Of a stretch of 26,425 bases of DNA, positions 16,648 through 24,615 are shown one piece after another (within the stretch, counting starts at the first letter, position 1; each line of letters starts with the position of its first letter). Source of the stretch: CAYJRR01 sp964372275 [NCBI: uncultured bacterium]. GTDB lineage: Bacteria; CAYJRR01. The translations under genes were made by a program, and so were the position numbers. The DNA is taken from contig CAYJRR010000063.1 in NCBI GenBank assembly GCA_964372275.1, positions 1 through 26,425 on the forward strand, given 5' to 3'. The notes beneath the pieces are model-generated. The model worked only from the letters and a program-made list of their open reading frames with translations, was not told the DNA's origin and made no database searches.

Positions 16648-17427
16648 GTGCGGATCCTCGCCGCCGATACCTCCACCGCCGCAGGAAGTATCGCCCTCGC
16701 CGAGCTCCCCCCCTTGCAAGGCCGCTCCGACGTCGCGTCGATGGACGCGGTGCGCATCCTCGTCGAACGCAGCTGGAGCCTCGCCCCGGCCGGCGCCGTC
16801 CCCTCCCCCGCCGCCCCGAACCACAGCGCGCGCTTCGTCGACGAGGTCGAGGAGATCCTCCGCTCCGCGGGGCTCGGGGCCGCCGACCTCGACGGCCTGG
16901 CCTGCGCCGTCGGGCCCGGCTCCTTCACCGGCGTGCGCGTCTCGCTCGCCGCGATGCAGGGGATTGCGCTCGCGCGCGGGCTGCCGCTCGCCGGCGTCTC
17001 GACCCTCGAGGCGCTGGCCTGGAACGCGCCGTTCTGCGCGCGACGCATCGTCCCGCTGCTCGATGCCCGAAAAGGGGAGCTCTACGCCGCCGAGTTCGAG
17101 TGCGGCCCGGATGGAAAGCCTTGCCGGATCCGCGACGACGCCGTCGTCCCCCCCGAGCCGTTCTTCACGGAGTTGGCCGAAGCCTGCCGGCCGGTGCTCC
17201 TGGTCGGCGACGGAGGGCACGCCTACGCCGCGCTGGTGGAGCGGATCCTCGGCGGCGCCGCCGCGTCGCTCGACGGATCGGCCGCGCTGCCGCGCGCCGG
17301 CAACGTCGCCCGCCTGGCCGCCGCCGCGCTTCGCGCCGGCCCGCGCGAGTCGCTCGATCCGTCGCGCATCGCCCCCCGCTACCTGCGCCCGGTCGAGCGG
17401 GAGTGGAAGCGTCCCGGCGGCGGCTAG
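16648..17427 (+). CDS. tsaB: tRNA threonylcarbamoyladenosine biosynthesis protein TsaB
   Basis: TsaB is the scaffold partner of TsaD and TsaE in making the t6A37 modification of ANN-decoding tRNAs. The protein is 259 residues with the ASKHA-type N-terminus MRILAADTSTAAGSIAL, followed by HSARFVDEVEEIL and VGPGSFTGVRVSLAAMQGIA. The next segments are GVSTLEALAWNA and LLDARKGELYAAEF. The C-terminal end with PRYLRPVEREWKR is also typical. The loop after the N-terminal strands is about 35 residues longer than in E. coli (between AELPPLQ and APNHSARF). The start is GTG at 16648, 4 nt after rseP. The TAG stop overlaps the next, convergent gene in a CTAG. Confidence 0.94.
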   Translation: MRILAADTSTAAGSIALAELPPLQGRSDVASMDAVRILVERSWSLAPAGAVPSPAAPNHSARFVDEVEEILRSAGLGAADLDGLACAVGPGSFTGVRVSLAAMQGIALARGLPLAGVSTLEALAWNAPFCARRIVPLLDARKGELYAAEFECGPDGKPCRIRDDAVVPPEPFFTELAEACRPVLLVGDGGHAYAALVERILGGAAASLDGSAALPRAGNVARLAAAALRAGPRESLDPSRIAPRYLRPVEREWKRPGGG

Positions 17428-18071
17428 GGTCGCAGGAACGTCGCGCCGTCGCGCCGCGGAGTCGAGACCTCGGAGGTCGCCGCGCTGCCGAGCGTCGAGC
17501 TGGCGAGGACCATCGCCGGGCGGTCGGCCGTCGCCACGATCTCGACCGGAGTCCGGGGGCCGTTCGCCATCGTCGCCGCGCCGCGGCCGACGTTCACACC
17601 GGCGGAGTTCGTGGGCTGCGTCGCCGTCGGGCTCTGGGACCCGCCGCCGAAGAGGCTGCGCAGACCGGAGTAGATCCAGATCGCCTGGCCGACGGCGGTG
17701 AAGAAGGTCGCGACGGCGTTCCAGCCGCGGCGCAGCGATCCCCCGAAGCCGCCCCCGCTGCCCGATTCGGTCGACGGCTGGTTGAACGGACCGCGGCCGT
17801 CGCTGCCGGTCGTCCCGTGGGGCGAGCGCGGTCCTCGCGGGCCGTTCTCGCCGGGGGTGAAGGGGCCGGTCCCGCGGTTGTCGTTCGGTCCGCCCGGCGA
17901 GTAGGGGCCGGTGGGGTTGCCGTCGACGCCGGGGGTGAACGGACCGCTGCGCCCGCCTCCGCCTCGCCCGCCGAAGCCGCCGGCCGGAGGGTCGTCGGCG
18001 AACGCCGGCGCCCCCACCAGGTTCAACGACACCGCCACCGTCAACGCCGCCCAGACCGAACCACGTCGCAT
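17424..18071 (-). CDS. Exported Gly/Pro-repeat protein
   Basis: This is a 215-residue protein. A signal peptide (MRRGSVWAALTVAVSLNLVG, ending APAFA) is followed by a low-complexity Gly/Pro/Asn region of about 80 residues. The motif GP-[FYR]-[TSN]-P or close variants recurs about five times there (GPFTPGVDG, GPYSPGGP, GPFTPGENG, GPRSPHG, GPFNQP), spaced 11-14 residues. The Gly periodicity is not strictly every third residue, so it is not a true collagen helix. A moderately hydrophobic helix follows (AVATFFTAVGQAIWIYSGL), which could insert in a membrane. The C-terminal 75 residues are Ala/Thr/Ser-rich. There is no Cys in the mature protein. I recognise no family. A surface or matrix role is possible but unproven. 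Confidence 0.75.
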   Translation of the reverse strand: MRRGSVWAALTVAVSLNLVGAPAFADDPPAGGFGGRGGGGRSGPFTPGVDGNPTGPYSPGGPNDNRGTGPFTPGENGPRGPRSPHGTTGSDGRGPFNQPSTESGSGGGFGGSLRRGWNAVATFFTAVGQAIWIYSGLRSLFGGGSQSPTATQPTNSAGVNVGRGAATMANGPRTPVEIVATADRPAMVLASSTLGSAATSEVSTPRRDGATFLRP

Positions 18072-18233
18072 GTACGACCCCCGTGAGTGGACCCCACGGA
18101 CCGTGCAATCACCGGACCGGACACATCGGAGCGAACTACTCGATTTTGCAGGGGGTTCCGCCGACGGGGCGCGACAACAATTCCGCGATGGGACAGCGGC
18201 ACCTCAAGGGGCGTGTCCGGCCGGCCCGGCGGG

Positions 18234-19250
18234 TCAGTCGTGGACCAGCTCGGTGGCGAACTCGACCGTCCCGTTCTGGTCGAGCATCTCGATCTGGATC
18301 TTCTCTTCGGTGACGACGACGTAGGTGAAGCCGATCGTGTCCTTCTGGAACAGCGACGGATTCGACCCCAGCAGATCGGTCGTCTTGGCGCCGGCGCCGG
18401 AGACGACGAACAGGCCCGGGCAAGTGGAGGTGCCCGGCAGCACCTGCCGGCTGTGGTCGTGCCCCGAGAGGTACAGGTCGACGCGGCCGCAGAGCGTCTC
18501 CTCGAAGAACGACTTCACGTTCGCCCCGTTGGCGATCGGGATCCCGCCGGCGTTGTCGTAGTTCCCCGCGTTGCCGTGCTTGCCGTTCGAGATGTAGGGG
18601 TGGTGCGCGAAGGCGATCTTCCACGGCCGCACGCTGCCCTCGAGCATCACGCGGAAGTAGTCCCCCTGCGTCTCGACGGCGTCGTCGTGGTTCCAGAGGA
18701 TCAGGTTGGTGCTGGGGACGACGAAGAGCGCGTCCCCTTCGTCGAAGGCGTAGTACTCGGCGGGGAGCACGTAGTTCGCGTGCTGCAGCGAGTAGTCGAC
18801 CTGGAACGCGCCGCGCTCGAACTGGTAGCCGGCCCCATCGCCGCCGTAGTCGTGATTGCCGAGCGCCACGTAGAAGGGGAAGCCGAGCTCGCCGTACGGT
18901 TCCTGGAACTTCGTCTCGAACTGCGGATCGTCGGCCGAGGTGACCCCCGAATCGTAGAAGTTGTCACCGAGCAGCAGGCCGAAGTCGCACCCGTCGGCCT
19001 CGCACTTCGCCTTGATCGCCATCGAGATCAGGAACTGGTTCTCCGACGCGGTGCCGGTGTCGCCGAGCGCCACGAAGCGGATCGGCTCGCCCGGCGGCGT
19101 GTTCGGCGTGGGGGTCGGCCGCGAGCCGTCGTCGTCGTCGTCGCCGGCCGTCTCGCCACCGGTCTGGATCCCGCCGGTGCCGCACGCGACGGCCACCACC
19201 CCCACCACGGCCGCCACCAGAGCCGATCGGAAACGGAGCGAAGCGCCCAT
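18234..19250 (-). CDS. Metallophosphoesterase (purple acid phosphatase-like) lipoprotein
   Basis: This is a 338-residue protein. The lipobox VAVAC23 at the end of a signal peptide predicts lipid attachment, followed by an Asp-rich and Pro-rich linker (DDDDDG, TPTPNTPP). The calcineurin-like core has all five metal motifs in order: ALGDTG (D64), LLGDNFY, ALGNHDY, FAHHPYIS and LSGHDHS. The pattern is closest to the Acp5/purple acid phosphatase group. A secreted phosphatase or phosphodiesterase for scavenging phosphate is likely; the substrate is unknown. GGAGGGTGGG directly before the ATG at 19248-19250 sets the start; a longer frame to 19283 spoils the signal peptide. It diverges from psd. The 18072-18233 gap downstream holds no supported gene. 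Confidence 0.9.
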   Translation of the reverse strand: MGASLRFRSALVAAVVGVVAVACGTGGIQTGGETAGDDDDDGSRPTPTPNTPPGEPIRFVALGDTGTASENQFLISMAIKAKCEADGCDFGLLLGDNFYDSGVTSADDPQFETKFQEPYGELGFPFYVALGNHDYGGDGAGYQFERGAFQVDYSLQHANYVLPAEYYAFDEGDALFVVPSTNLILWNHDDAVETQGDYFRVMLEGSVRPWKIAFAHHPYISNGKHGNAGNYDNAGGIPIANGANVKSFFEETLCGRVDLYLSGHDHSRQVLPGTSTCPGLFVVSGAGAKTTDLLGSNPSLFQKDTIGFTYVVVTEEKIQIEMLDQNGTVEFATELVHD

Positions 19251-19380
19251 CCCACCCTCCCGAGTGAACGGCTTTCCTAGCACGTTTGCCGCCGGCGACG
19301 CCAGCCTCCAGAACGGATCGGATCCGGGCGGATCCGGGTCGCTTGCCGGCGAGACGGGGTTCCGCTTGAATGCCCGCCAG

Positions 19381-20118
19381 ATGGCCGCCTCGATGACCGA
19401 GACCCAGGACGACGCCGCGCCCCGCCCGGTCGAGATCGCCGGAGGGGGTGGATTTCCGATCTGCCTGGAGGGGATCCCCTACGTCGGGTTCGGTCTCCTC
19501 GTCGGGGGGTTGGTCGGGGTGCTGGTGCACCCGTGGGGGGCCCTCCCCTTTCTGGCGTTCGCGCTGTTCAGCGCCTGGTTCTTCCGCAATCCGACCCGGA
19601 ACGTCCCCACGGTCCCGGGGGCGGTGCTGGCGCCGGCGGACGGCGTCGTCTGCCAGGTGACGGAGGTCGAGGAGACGGAGCACCTGGGCCAGCGGACGGT
19701 TCGCCTGTCGATCTTCATGAGCCTGCTGAACGTGCACGTCAACCGTGCGCCCGTCGCAGGAAGAGTGGTGGCGACGAAGCACGTGCCGGGACGGTTCCGC
19801 ATCGCGTCGGCCGACAAGGCAAGCGAGGAGAACGAGCGCAACAGCATCCTGCTCGAGACGGCGGGCGGGCGCCGGCTCCTGTTCGTCCAGATCGCCGGGT
19901 CGATCGCGCGGCGCATCCTCTGCTACGCCCGCCCGGGGGACCGTCTCGCGGCCGGTCAGCGTTTCGGGCTGATTCGATTCGGGTCCCGCGTCGACGTATA
20001 CTTTCCGAGGGGTTCGACGCTGACGAAGAAGGTCGGAGACCGCGTGGTCGGCGGGGAGACGGTCCTGGGGACGCTCCCCACCACGGGGGACCCGGGGTTC
20101 GGGGAGGCCCCGAGGTAG
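19381..20118 (+). CDS. psd: Phosphatidylserine decarboxylase, short archaetidylserine-type
   Basis: This enzyme converts phosphatidylserine to phosphatidylethanolamine, using a pyruvoyl group made by self-cleavage. It is 245 residues from this ATG and belongs to the short family. Hydrophobic helices lie at about 30-60, followed by FFRNPTR, APADGVVCQV, SIFMSLLNVHVNRAPVAGRV and ERNSILLET. The processing site is RFGSRVDVYFP, with Ser202 becoming the pyruvoyl group of the alpha chain. An ATG at 19393 (MTETQDD) is an equally good start; neither has a convincing ribosome site. It leads the operon psd-pssA-usg-like-22067-23869-truA. The 130-bp region upstream contains a tandem GGATCCGGG[CT] doublet (19318-19337) of unknown meaning. 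Confidence 0.95.
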   Translation: MAASMTETQDDAAPRPVEIAGGGGFPICLEGIPYVGFGLLVGGLVGVLVHPWGALPFLAFALFSAWFFRNPTRNVPTVPGAVLAPADGVVCQVTEVEETEHLGQRTVRLSIFMSLLNVHVNRAPVAGRVVATKHVPGRFRIASADKASEENERNSILLETAGGRRLLFVQIAGSIARRILCYARPGDRLAAGQRFGLIRFGSRVDVYFPRGSTLTKKVGDRVVGGETVLGTLPTTGDPGFGEAPR

Positions 20119-20134
20119 CCCGAAGGGCGCAACG

Positions 20135-20989
20135 ATGGCGGACGGCGAGACCCCGTTTCCAGGATCGGCCGAGCCCCCTCGCGGCGGGCCGTTCCGCGGC
20201 CGCAAGCGGATGCGTCCGCGGCGCCTGAAGCCCGAACAGCTCCGCAAGGGGATCTACATCCTCCCCAACCTGCTGACGACCGGCGGGATGGCCGCCGGGT
20301 TCTACTCGATCGTCCGCGCGATCGACGGTGACTACGTCCAGTCGGCCTATTTCATCGTCCTGGCCTCCATCTTCGACCTGTTCGACGGGCGGGTGGCGCG
20401 GATGACGCGGACCACCTCGGCGTTCGGCGTGCAGTACGACTCGCTCGCCGACCTGTCGGCGTTCGGCTTGGCGCCGGGGATCCTGCTCTACCTGTGGAGC
20501 CTGCGCGAGTTCGGCCACACCGGCTGGCTCGCCGCCTTCCTCTTCTTCGTCTGCGGCGCGCTCCGACTCGCGCGCTTCAACGTGCAGCAGACCGGGAGCG
20601 CCCCGTCGAAGCGCCACTTCACCGGTCTCCCGATTCCGCTGGCCGCGAACACCGCCGCCTCGACGGTGATCCTGCACAGCTACCTGCTGGGGAACGTGCA
20701 GACGGAGAGCTTCCTCATCCTGCTGCTCGTCTTCTCGCTCGCCTTCCTGATGGTGAGCACGATCCCCTACCGCTCCTTCAAGGACCTCGACCTGACGAGC
20801 GGACGTTCGTTCCAGGCGCTGGTCTGCTTCGTGATCCTGATCCTGCTCGTCCTCTCCAATCCGCCGGTGATGCTGTTCCTGGTGGCGATGGTCTACGTCG
20901 CGCACGGCCCAGCGGAGCTCGTCTGGCGCACGCTGCGCCGGGCCCCGGCGCGCGCGGCGGCGCCCCGCCCCGCGCGCGAGGAGGAGTAA
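20135..20989 (+). CDS. pssA: CDP-diacylglycerol--serine O-phosphatidyltransferase
   Basis: This integral membrane enzyme makes phosphatidylserine from CDP-diacylglycerol (the CdsA product) and serine; Psd, encoded 16 bp upstream, then decarboxylates it. The protein is 284 residues. The CDP-alcohol phosphotransferase motif is complete: D84-G85-x2-A88-R89-x8-G98-x3-D102-x3-D106. It is preceded by GIYILPNLLTTGGMAAGF and followed by FVCGALRLARFNVQ, TGLPIPLAA and several hydrophobic helices, all typical of the Bacillus-type PssA subfamily. The N-terminal 35 residues are basic and Pro-rich, an extension beyond the usual start. GAGGAG at its end also serves as the ribosome site of the next gene, which begins 1 nt after its TAA. 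Confidence 0.97.
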   Translation: MADGETPFPGSAEPPRGGPFRGRKRMRPRRLKPEQLRKGIYILPNLLTTGGMAAGFYSIVRAIDGDYVQSAYFIVLASIFDLFDGRVARMTRTTSAFGVQYDSLADLSAFGLAPGILLYLWSLREFGHTGWLAAFLFFVCGALRLARFNVQQTGSAPSKRHFTGLPIPLAANTAASTVILHSYLLGNVQTESFLILLLVFSLAFLMVSTIPYRSFKDLDLTSGRSFQALVCFVILILLVLSNPPVMLFLVAMVYVAHGPAELVWRTLRRAPARAAAPRPAREEE

Positions 20990-20990
20990 C

Positions 20991-22070
20991 GTGGCCGCCG
21001 GACGCGGTCGGGTGGTGGCGGTCGCGGGGGCGACCAACCTGCTCGGCACCGAGATCCTGCGGGTGATCGAATCGGAAGCGTTCCCGGTCGCCGAGCTCCG
21101 TCCGCTCGCCGACGCCGCCGAGCTCGAACCGGGGACCGCCTCCGACGAATCGGCCGAGGCCGAGCGGGAGATCGGATCGCGGACGGTGACCTTCCTCGAG
21201 GACGAGGTCCCGCTGCGGATGGCGGCCCCCGAGGCGTTCGACGGCTGCGACATCGCCTTCCTGGCGGGGAGCGCGGAGCAGGCCGGAAGGCTGGCGCGCC
21301 TCTCCTTCCCCCGCACCGCCTGCACCCTCGACCTCTCCGGACGCTTCGCCGGCGACGCCGACGTCCCGTTGATCGTGCCCGAGGTGAATGCGAAGGAGAT
21401 CGACTCGCTGCCGCCGCGCTGCCTGATCGCGGTGCCGGACGCGGCGACGACGATGGCCGCCGTCGCGCTGGCGCCGCTCCATGCCGCGTTCCGGGTACGG
21501 CGGGTCATCGTCTCCACCTACGAAGCGGCCTCCGGCCGCGGGCGCGCCGGGATGGACGAGCTGGGGAGGCAGATCCGCGATCTGTTCAACTACCGCGCGC
21601 CGTCGACCGAGATCTTTCCGAAATCGCTCGCCTTCAACTGTCTGCCGCACGTCGACGACTTCGAGGCGAGCGGATACACTGCGGGCGAGCGTCTGCTTTC
21701 GCTGGGGCTGCCGCGTTTGCTCGGCGGCGGGATGTCGGTGACGGCGACGCGCGCGTGGGTTCCCGTCTTCTCCGGCCACTCGGCGTCGCTGGTGGTGGAG
21801 ACGGAGCGGGCGTTCTCGCGCGACGAGGCGAGGGCGGTGCTGGACGAGGCGGACGGAGTGCGGCTCGACGACGATCCGGAGGAGGCGGCGTACCCGGTGA
21901 ACGGCGACACCGTCGGACAGGACGTGGTGTCGGTCGGCCGCGTGCGGCTGGTCGGCGAGGGGTCGACCGGTCACGGACTGGCCCTGTGGATTGCCGCCGA
22001 CAACGTCCGCAGCGGCGGCGCGCTGTCGGCGGTGCGGCTGGCTCGGACGGTGCTGGAGCGGCGCGCGTGA
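20991..22070 (+). CDS. Aspartate-semialdehyde-dehydrogenase-like protein without the catalytic Cys (Usg-like)
   Basis: This is a 359-residue protein with the ASADH fold: VVAVAGATNLLGTEILRVI for NADP, a FLAGSAEQAG segment, LDLSGRFAGDADVPLIVPEV, and VPVFSGHS with R254 and H263. The active-site motif is normally N-C-[ST]-T. Here it reads AVPDAATT: Asp150 replaces Asn and Ala151 replaces the nucleophilic Cys. The E. coli paralogue Usg reads IAVPDSLTS at this site as I recall, and usg lies directly upstream of truA. Here truA lies two genes downstream in the same operon. This protein is therefore better called Usg-like than Asd, and it should not reduce aspartyl phosphate. The function of Usg is not known. 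The GTG start has GAGGAG 5 nt upstream. Confidence 0.88.
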   Translation: MAAGRGRVVAVAGATNLLGTEILRVIESEAFPVAELRPLADAAELEPGTASDESAEAEREIGSRTVTFLEDEVPLRMAAPEAFDGCDIAFLAGSAEQAGRLARLSFPRTACTLDLSGRFAGDADVPLIVPEVNAKEIDSLPPRCLIAVPDAATTMAAVALAPLHAAFRVRRVIVSTYEAASGRGRAGMDELGRQIRDLFNYRAPSTEIFPKSLAFNCLPHVDDFEASGYTAGERLLSLGLPRLLGGGMSVTATRAWVPVFSGHSASLVVETERAFSRDEARAVLDEADGVRLDDDPEEAAYPVNGDTVGQDVVSVGRVRLVGEGSTGHGLALWIAADNVRSGGALSAVRLARTVLERRA

Positions 22071-23872
22071 GGACGCCGCGCCGACGTCACGCCCACCGAT
22101 CCCGCTCCGTGCCGCGAGCCCGGCTTCCGGTCGCGGCCACGGCGGCGCTGCTGCTGGTCGCCGGCCCCCGCGCGGGCGCGGCCGACCGGGTGCTGGTCGA
22201 CACGATCTCCCTCGACGACACGCCGAGCTACGCCGTCTCCACCGCCGACGGCGCCTTCGTGGTGATCGGCACGATCTCCTCCGACACCGTCGAGGTGATC
22301 GACGGGCGAACGTTCGAGCCGGTGGAGGGGGGCCTCTCGCTCGCCCGCGCTACCGCGGCGGCGAGCTCGATCGCCGCCAGCGGGACGGCGAGCGAACGGA
22401 TCGCACTCGGGACCGACGACGGCTATCTCGAGCTGTTCGACGTGGAGGCGATCTCCGACTGGGCCGATGGTGACGAGGACGCGCCGGCCTCCGAGGATCT
22501 CCGTGTCGACGCGACGGGGAACGATCCGGTATCGGCGCTCGCCTTCGACGTGACGGGCTCGCGCCTCTACGCCGGGAACGCGACCGACGAGGTGGTCGAC
22601 GTGCTCGACGCCGCGTCCGGGACGGTGTTGGGGGACGGGATCGCCCTGGGGCGCGCGCCGGTCTGCGCGGTCGGGGCGGTCACCGGGATCACCGAGCGGA
22701 TCTTCTTCGGCTCCGACGACGGCAACCTGGCCTGGATGAACGCGCTGACCTACGCGCCGGCGACGCTGGTGGTCGACGCCGGCCAGACCGGCGACCTGGT
22801 CGACGTGGCGGCGGCCACCTTCCCCACCGCCTCGCCGCGGGTGCTGGTCGTCGATCGCGATCATTCATCGCTCGCGGTCGTCGATCCGTCGGTCCCCTCG
22901 GTCGTCGACGACGTCACGTTGGGCGGCAGTCCGGTGGCGGTGGAGGTGAGCGGCAGCGACGCGTCGACGGTGATCTGGGTGGCGGTCGCCTCCCCGGACC
23001 AGGTCGAGGCCTACGACGAGAACCTCGACGTGGCCCAGGACCCGATCGCCCTGCCGGCGGCGCCGGTCTCGATGGCGGAGGCCGGCGGCTATCTCTTCGT
23101 CGGACTCGAGGACGGGCGGGTGGCGGTGATCACCGACCGCCCGTGGGTCGAGATCGCCGGGACCGACCCGGAGGCGCTGAACGACGCCGGCACCGACGTG
23201 GTGGTGCGGGTGACGAGCAGCGAATCGGGGACGGCGGTGGTCAAGGTCGACGGAAGCCAGGTCGCGACCCAGTCGGTCACCGCCGGTGTCGAAGCCGAGA
23301 TCGCCGTCGACGGTTCGGTTCTCGAGGACCGACTCGAGGAGGGGACGAACCGCGTTCGCGTGGAGGTGACCGACGGCGCGGGGCTCACCGGTCACGACGA
23401 GGTCCTGCTGACGCTCGACGTCCCGCCCGGCGTCCCGCGCCACCTCACCGTCGGGTTCGGCGACGGGCGCGTGATCGCCCGCTGGGATTCGCCCAAGAAC
23501 GGCGGGGCGACCGGATATTCGGTCCACTTCGGGACGGGCTCCTCCGGGACGAACGGCGTCGGGACGCTCACCTCGCCGCAGGAGACGGAGGGCCACGAGT
23601 ACGTCGTCGACGTGGAGAACGGCACGCGCGTCTACATGAAGGTGGCGGCGATCGACAGCGCCGGAAACCTCTCGGCCTACGTCGGTCCGCGCAGCGCCAT
23701 CGCCCAGGAGACGCTCGGCGCCGCGGAGCTGGCGGGCGACGACGGCGGATTCGTCTGCGCGACCACCCTCGGGCGCCGCTCCGCGCGCGCGGCGGCGGTG
23801 CTGCCGCCGGCGGCGCTCGCCCTGCTCGCGCTAATCGCGATCCGCGTCGCCCATCGCCGGAGGGGCGCATGA
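22067..23872 (+). CDS. Exported beta-propeller - Ig-like - fibronectin III protein with C-terminal membrane anchor
   Basis: This is a 601-residue protein from a GTG that overlaps the previous stop (GTGA); a GTG at 22109 is possible. A long basic N-region precedes the signal helix LPVAATAALLLVAG. Residues about 45-355 have repeats of 40-45 residues with DGAFVVIGT, RIALGTDDG, RLYAGNATD, RIFFGSDDG and YLFVGLEDG, as in YVTN/WD-type propellers. An Ig-like domain (about 359-453) and a fibronectin III domain (about 453-543, ending KVAAIDSAGNLSAYVGP) follow. The C-terminus is FVCATTLGR, a hydrophobic helix (VLPPAALALLALIAI) and RVAHRRRGA, which resembles a sorting/anchor tail with one Cys. It is probably a cell-surface protein; ligand unknown. 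It is odd to find it inside a lipid/truA operon. Confidence 0.82.
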   Translation: MRTPRRRHAHRSRSVPRARLPVAATAALLLVAGPRAGAADRVLVDTISLDDTPSYAVSTADGAFVVIGTISSDTVEVIDGRTFEPVEGGLSLARATAAASSIAASGTASERIALGTDDGYLELFDVEAISDWADGDEDAPASEDLRVDATGNDPVSALAFDVTGSRLYAGNATDEVVDVLDAASGTVLGDGIALGRAPVCAVGAVTGITERIFFGSDDGNLAWMNALTYAPATLVVDAGQTGDLVDVAAATFPTASPRVLVVDRDHSSLAVVDPSVPSVVDDVTLGGSPVAVEVSGSDASTVIWVAVASPDQVEAYDENLDVAQDPIALPAAPVSMAEAGGYLFVGLEDGRVAVITDRPWVEIAGTDPEALNDAGTDVVVRVTSSESGTAVVKVDGSQVATQSVTAGVEAEIAVDGSVLEDRLEEGTNRVRVEVTDGAGLTGHDEVLLTLDVPPGVPRHLTVGFGDGRVIARWDSPKNGGATGYSVHFGTGSSGTNGVGTLTSPQETEGHEYVVDVENGTRVYMKVAAIDSAGNLSAYVGPRSAIAQETLGAAELAGDDGGFVCATTLGRRSARAAAVLPPAALALLALIAIRVAHRRRGA

Positions 23873-24615
23873 TCGCGGCGGCCCTTCTCCTGCGATCGGC
23901 GGTCACCGCGATCGCGCTCGCGTCGCCGCTCATGACCGACACGCGCGGTGCCGCGGCGCCGGCCGCGGAGGGCGAGCCGGCGCCGGGTCTCGATCCCTAC
24001 CGCGATCGCTTCTCCGTCCCGGTCCCCGAGACGCCGAAGTGGTTCTCCGCGGAGCTGGGCTTCGGCGCCGCCACGCCGTTCGGGAACCTGGTGCAGGAGA
24101 TCTACGGCGACCGCGGCCTGCACCCGATGTGGCACGGGCGTTTCGGCCTGCTCCTCTTCTCCGTCTTCGACCTCGGCCTCTCGGCCGACTTCGCGCAGAT
24201 CACCGGCCGGCGCATCGGCGTTCTCGAAGGGGAGCGCTCGGCCGAGTATTCGCGCCTGACCTTGGCGCCGTTCACCGCCACCGCGATCGCGCGCCTCGAC
24301 CTGCTCCCGCACCAGCCGGTCGTGCCTTATGCCGGCGCCGGGGTCGGCTATCTCGTCTGGTCGGAGCGCAACCCGATCGAGGACGAGCAGGTCGACGGCG
24401 ACAAGTACGGATGGACCTGGCTGGCGGGGGCGCAGATCCTCCTGGACGAGCTGGAACCCGCGCGCGCCGACGACCTCGACGGCTGGTGGGGGGTCAACGA
24501 CACCTATCTCACCCTCGAGTACTCCCGGGTCGACTACAACCGCCTGGGGAAGGGACGCGACGGCCTGAACCTGAACCACTGGGTCGTCCGCGCGTCGTTC
24601 CTGTTCGAGTACTGA
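23869..24615 (+). CDS. Outer membrane beta-barrel protein
   Basis: This is a 248-residue protein. A signal sequence (MIAAALLLRSAVTAIALASP) is followed by a Pro-rich stretch and then alternating aromatic/small residues typical of barrel strands: KWFSAELGFGAATPFG, HGRFGLLLFSVFDLGLSADF and PYAGAGVGYLVW. It ends WVVRASFLFEY with a terminal aromatic, the usual barrel-assembly signal. About eight strands would fit. It resembles the myxobacterial outer-membrane proteins of unknown function that have this DLGLSADF/PYAGAGVGY pattern; I cannot name a subfamily. The ATG overlaps the previous stop (ATGA), and its own stop overlaps the truA start (TGATG), so its translation is coupled on both sides. Confidence 0.82.
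   Translation: MIAAALLLRSAVTAIALASPLMTDTRGAAAPAAEGEPAPGLDPYRDRFSVPVPETPKWFSAELGFGAATPFGNLVQEIYGDRGLHPMWHGRFGLLLFSVFDLGLSADFAQITGRRIGVLEGERSAEYSRLTLAPFTATAIARLDLLPHQPVVPYAGAGVGYLVWSERNPIEDEQVDGDKYGWTWLAGAQILLDELEPARADDLDGWWGVNDTYLTLEYSRVDYNRLGKGRDGLNLNHWVVRASFLFEY

Noticed and set aside
14069-17701. 1210-codon plus-strand frame over dxr, rseP and tsaB
   Set aside because: Composition is almost wholly Arg, Pro, Gly and Ser; it is out of frame with three firmly identified genes.
17424-18071. Collagen-like protein
   Set aside because: Gly does not recur every third residue for more than a few units; the repeat is GPxxP spaced 11-14 residues.
20991-22070. Annotation as functional aspartate-semialdehyde dehydrogenase (asd)
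   Set aside because: The catalytic Cys and the preceding Asn are replaced by Ala and Asp, so the enzymatic name would be misleading.
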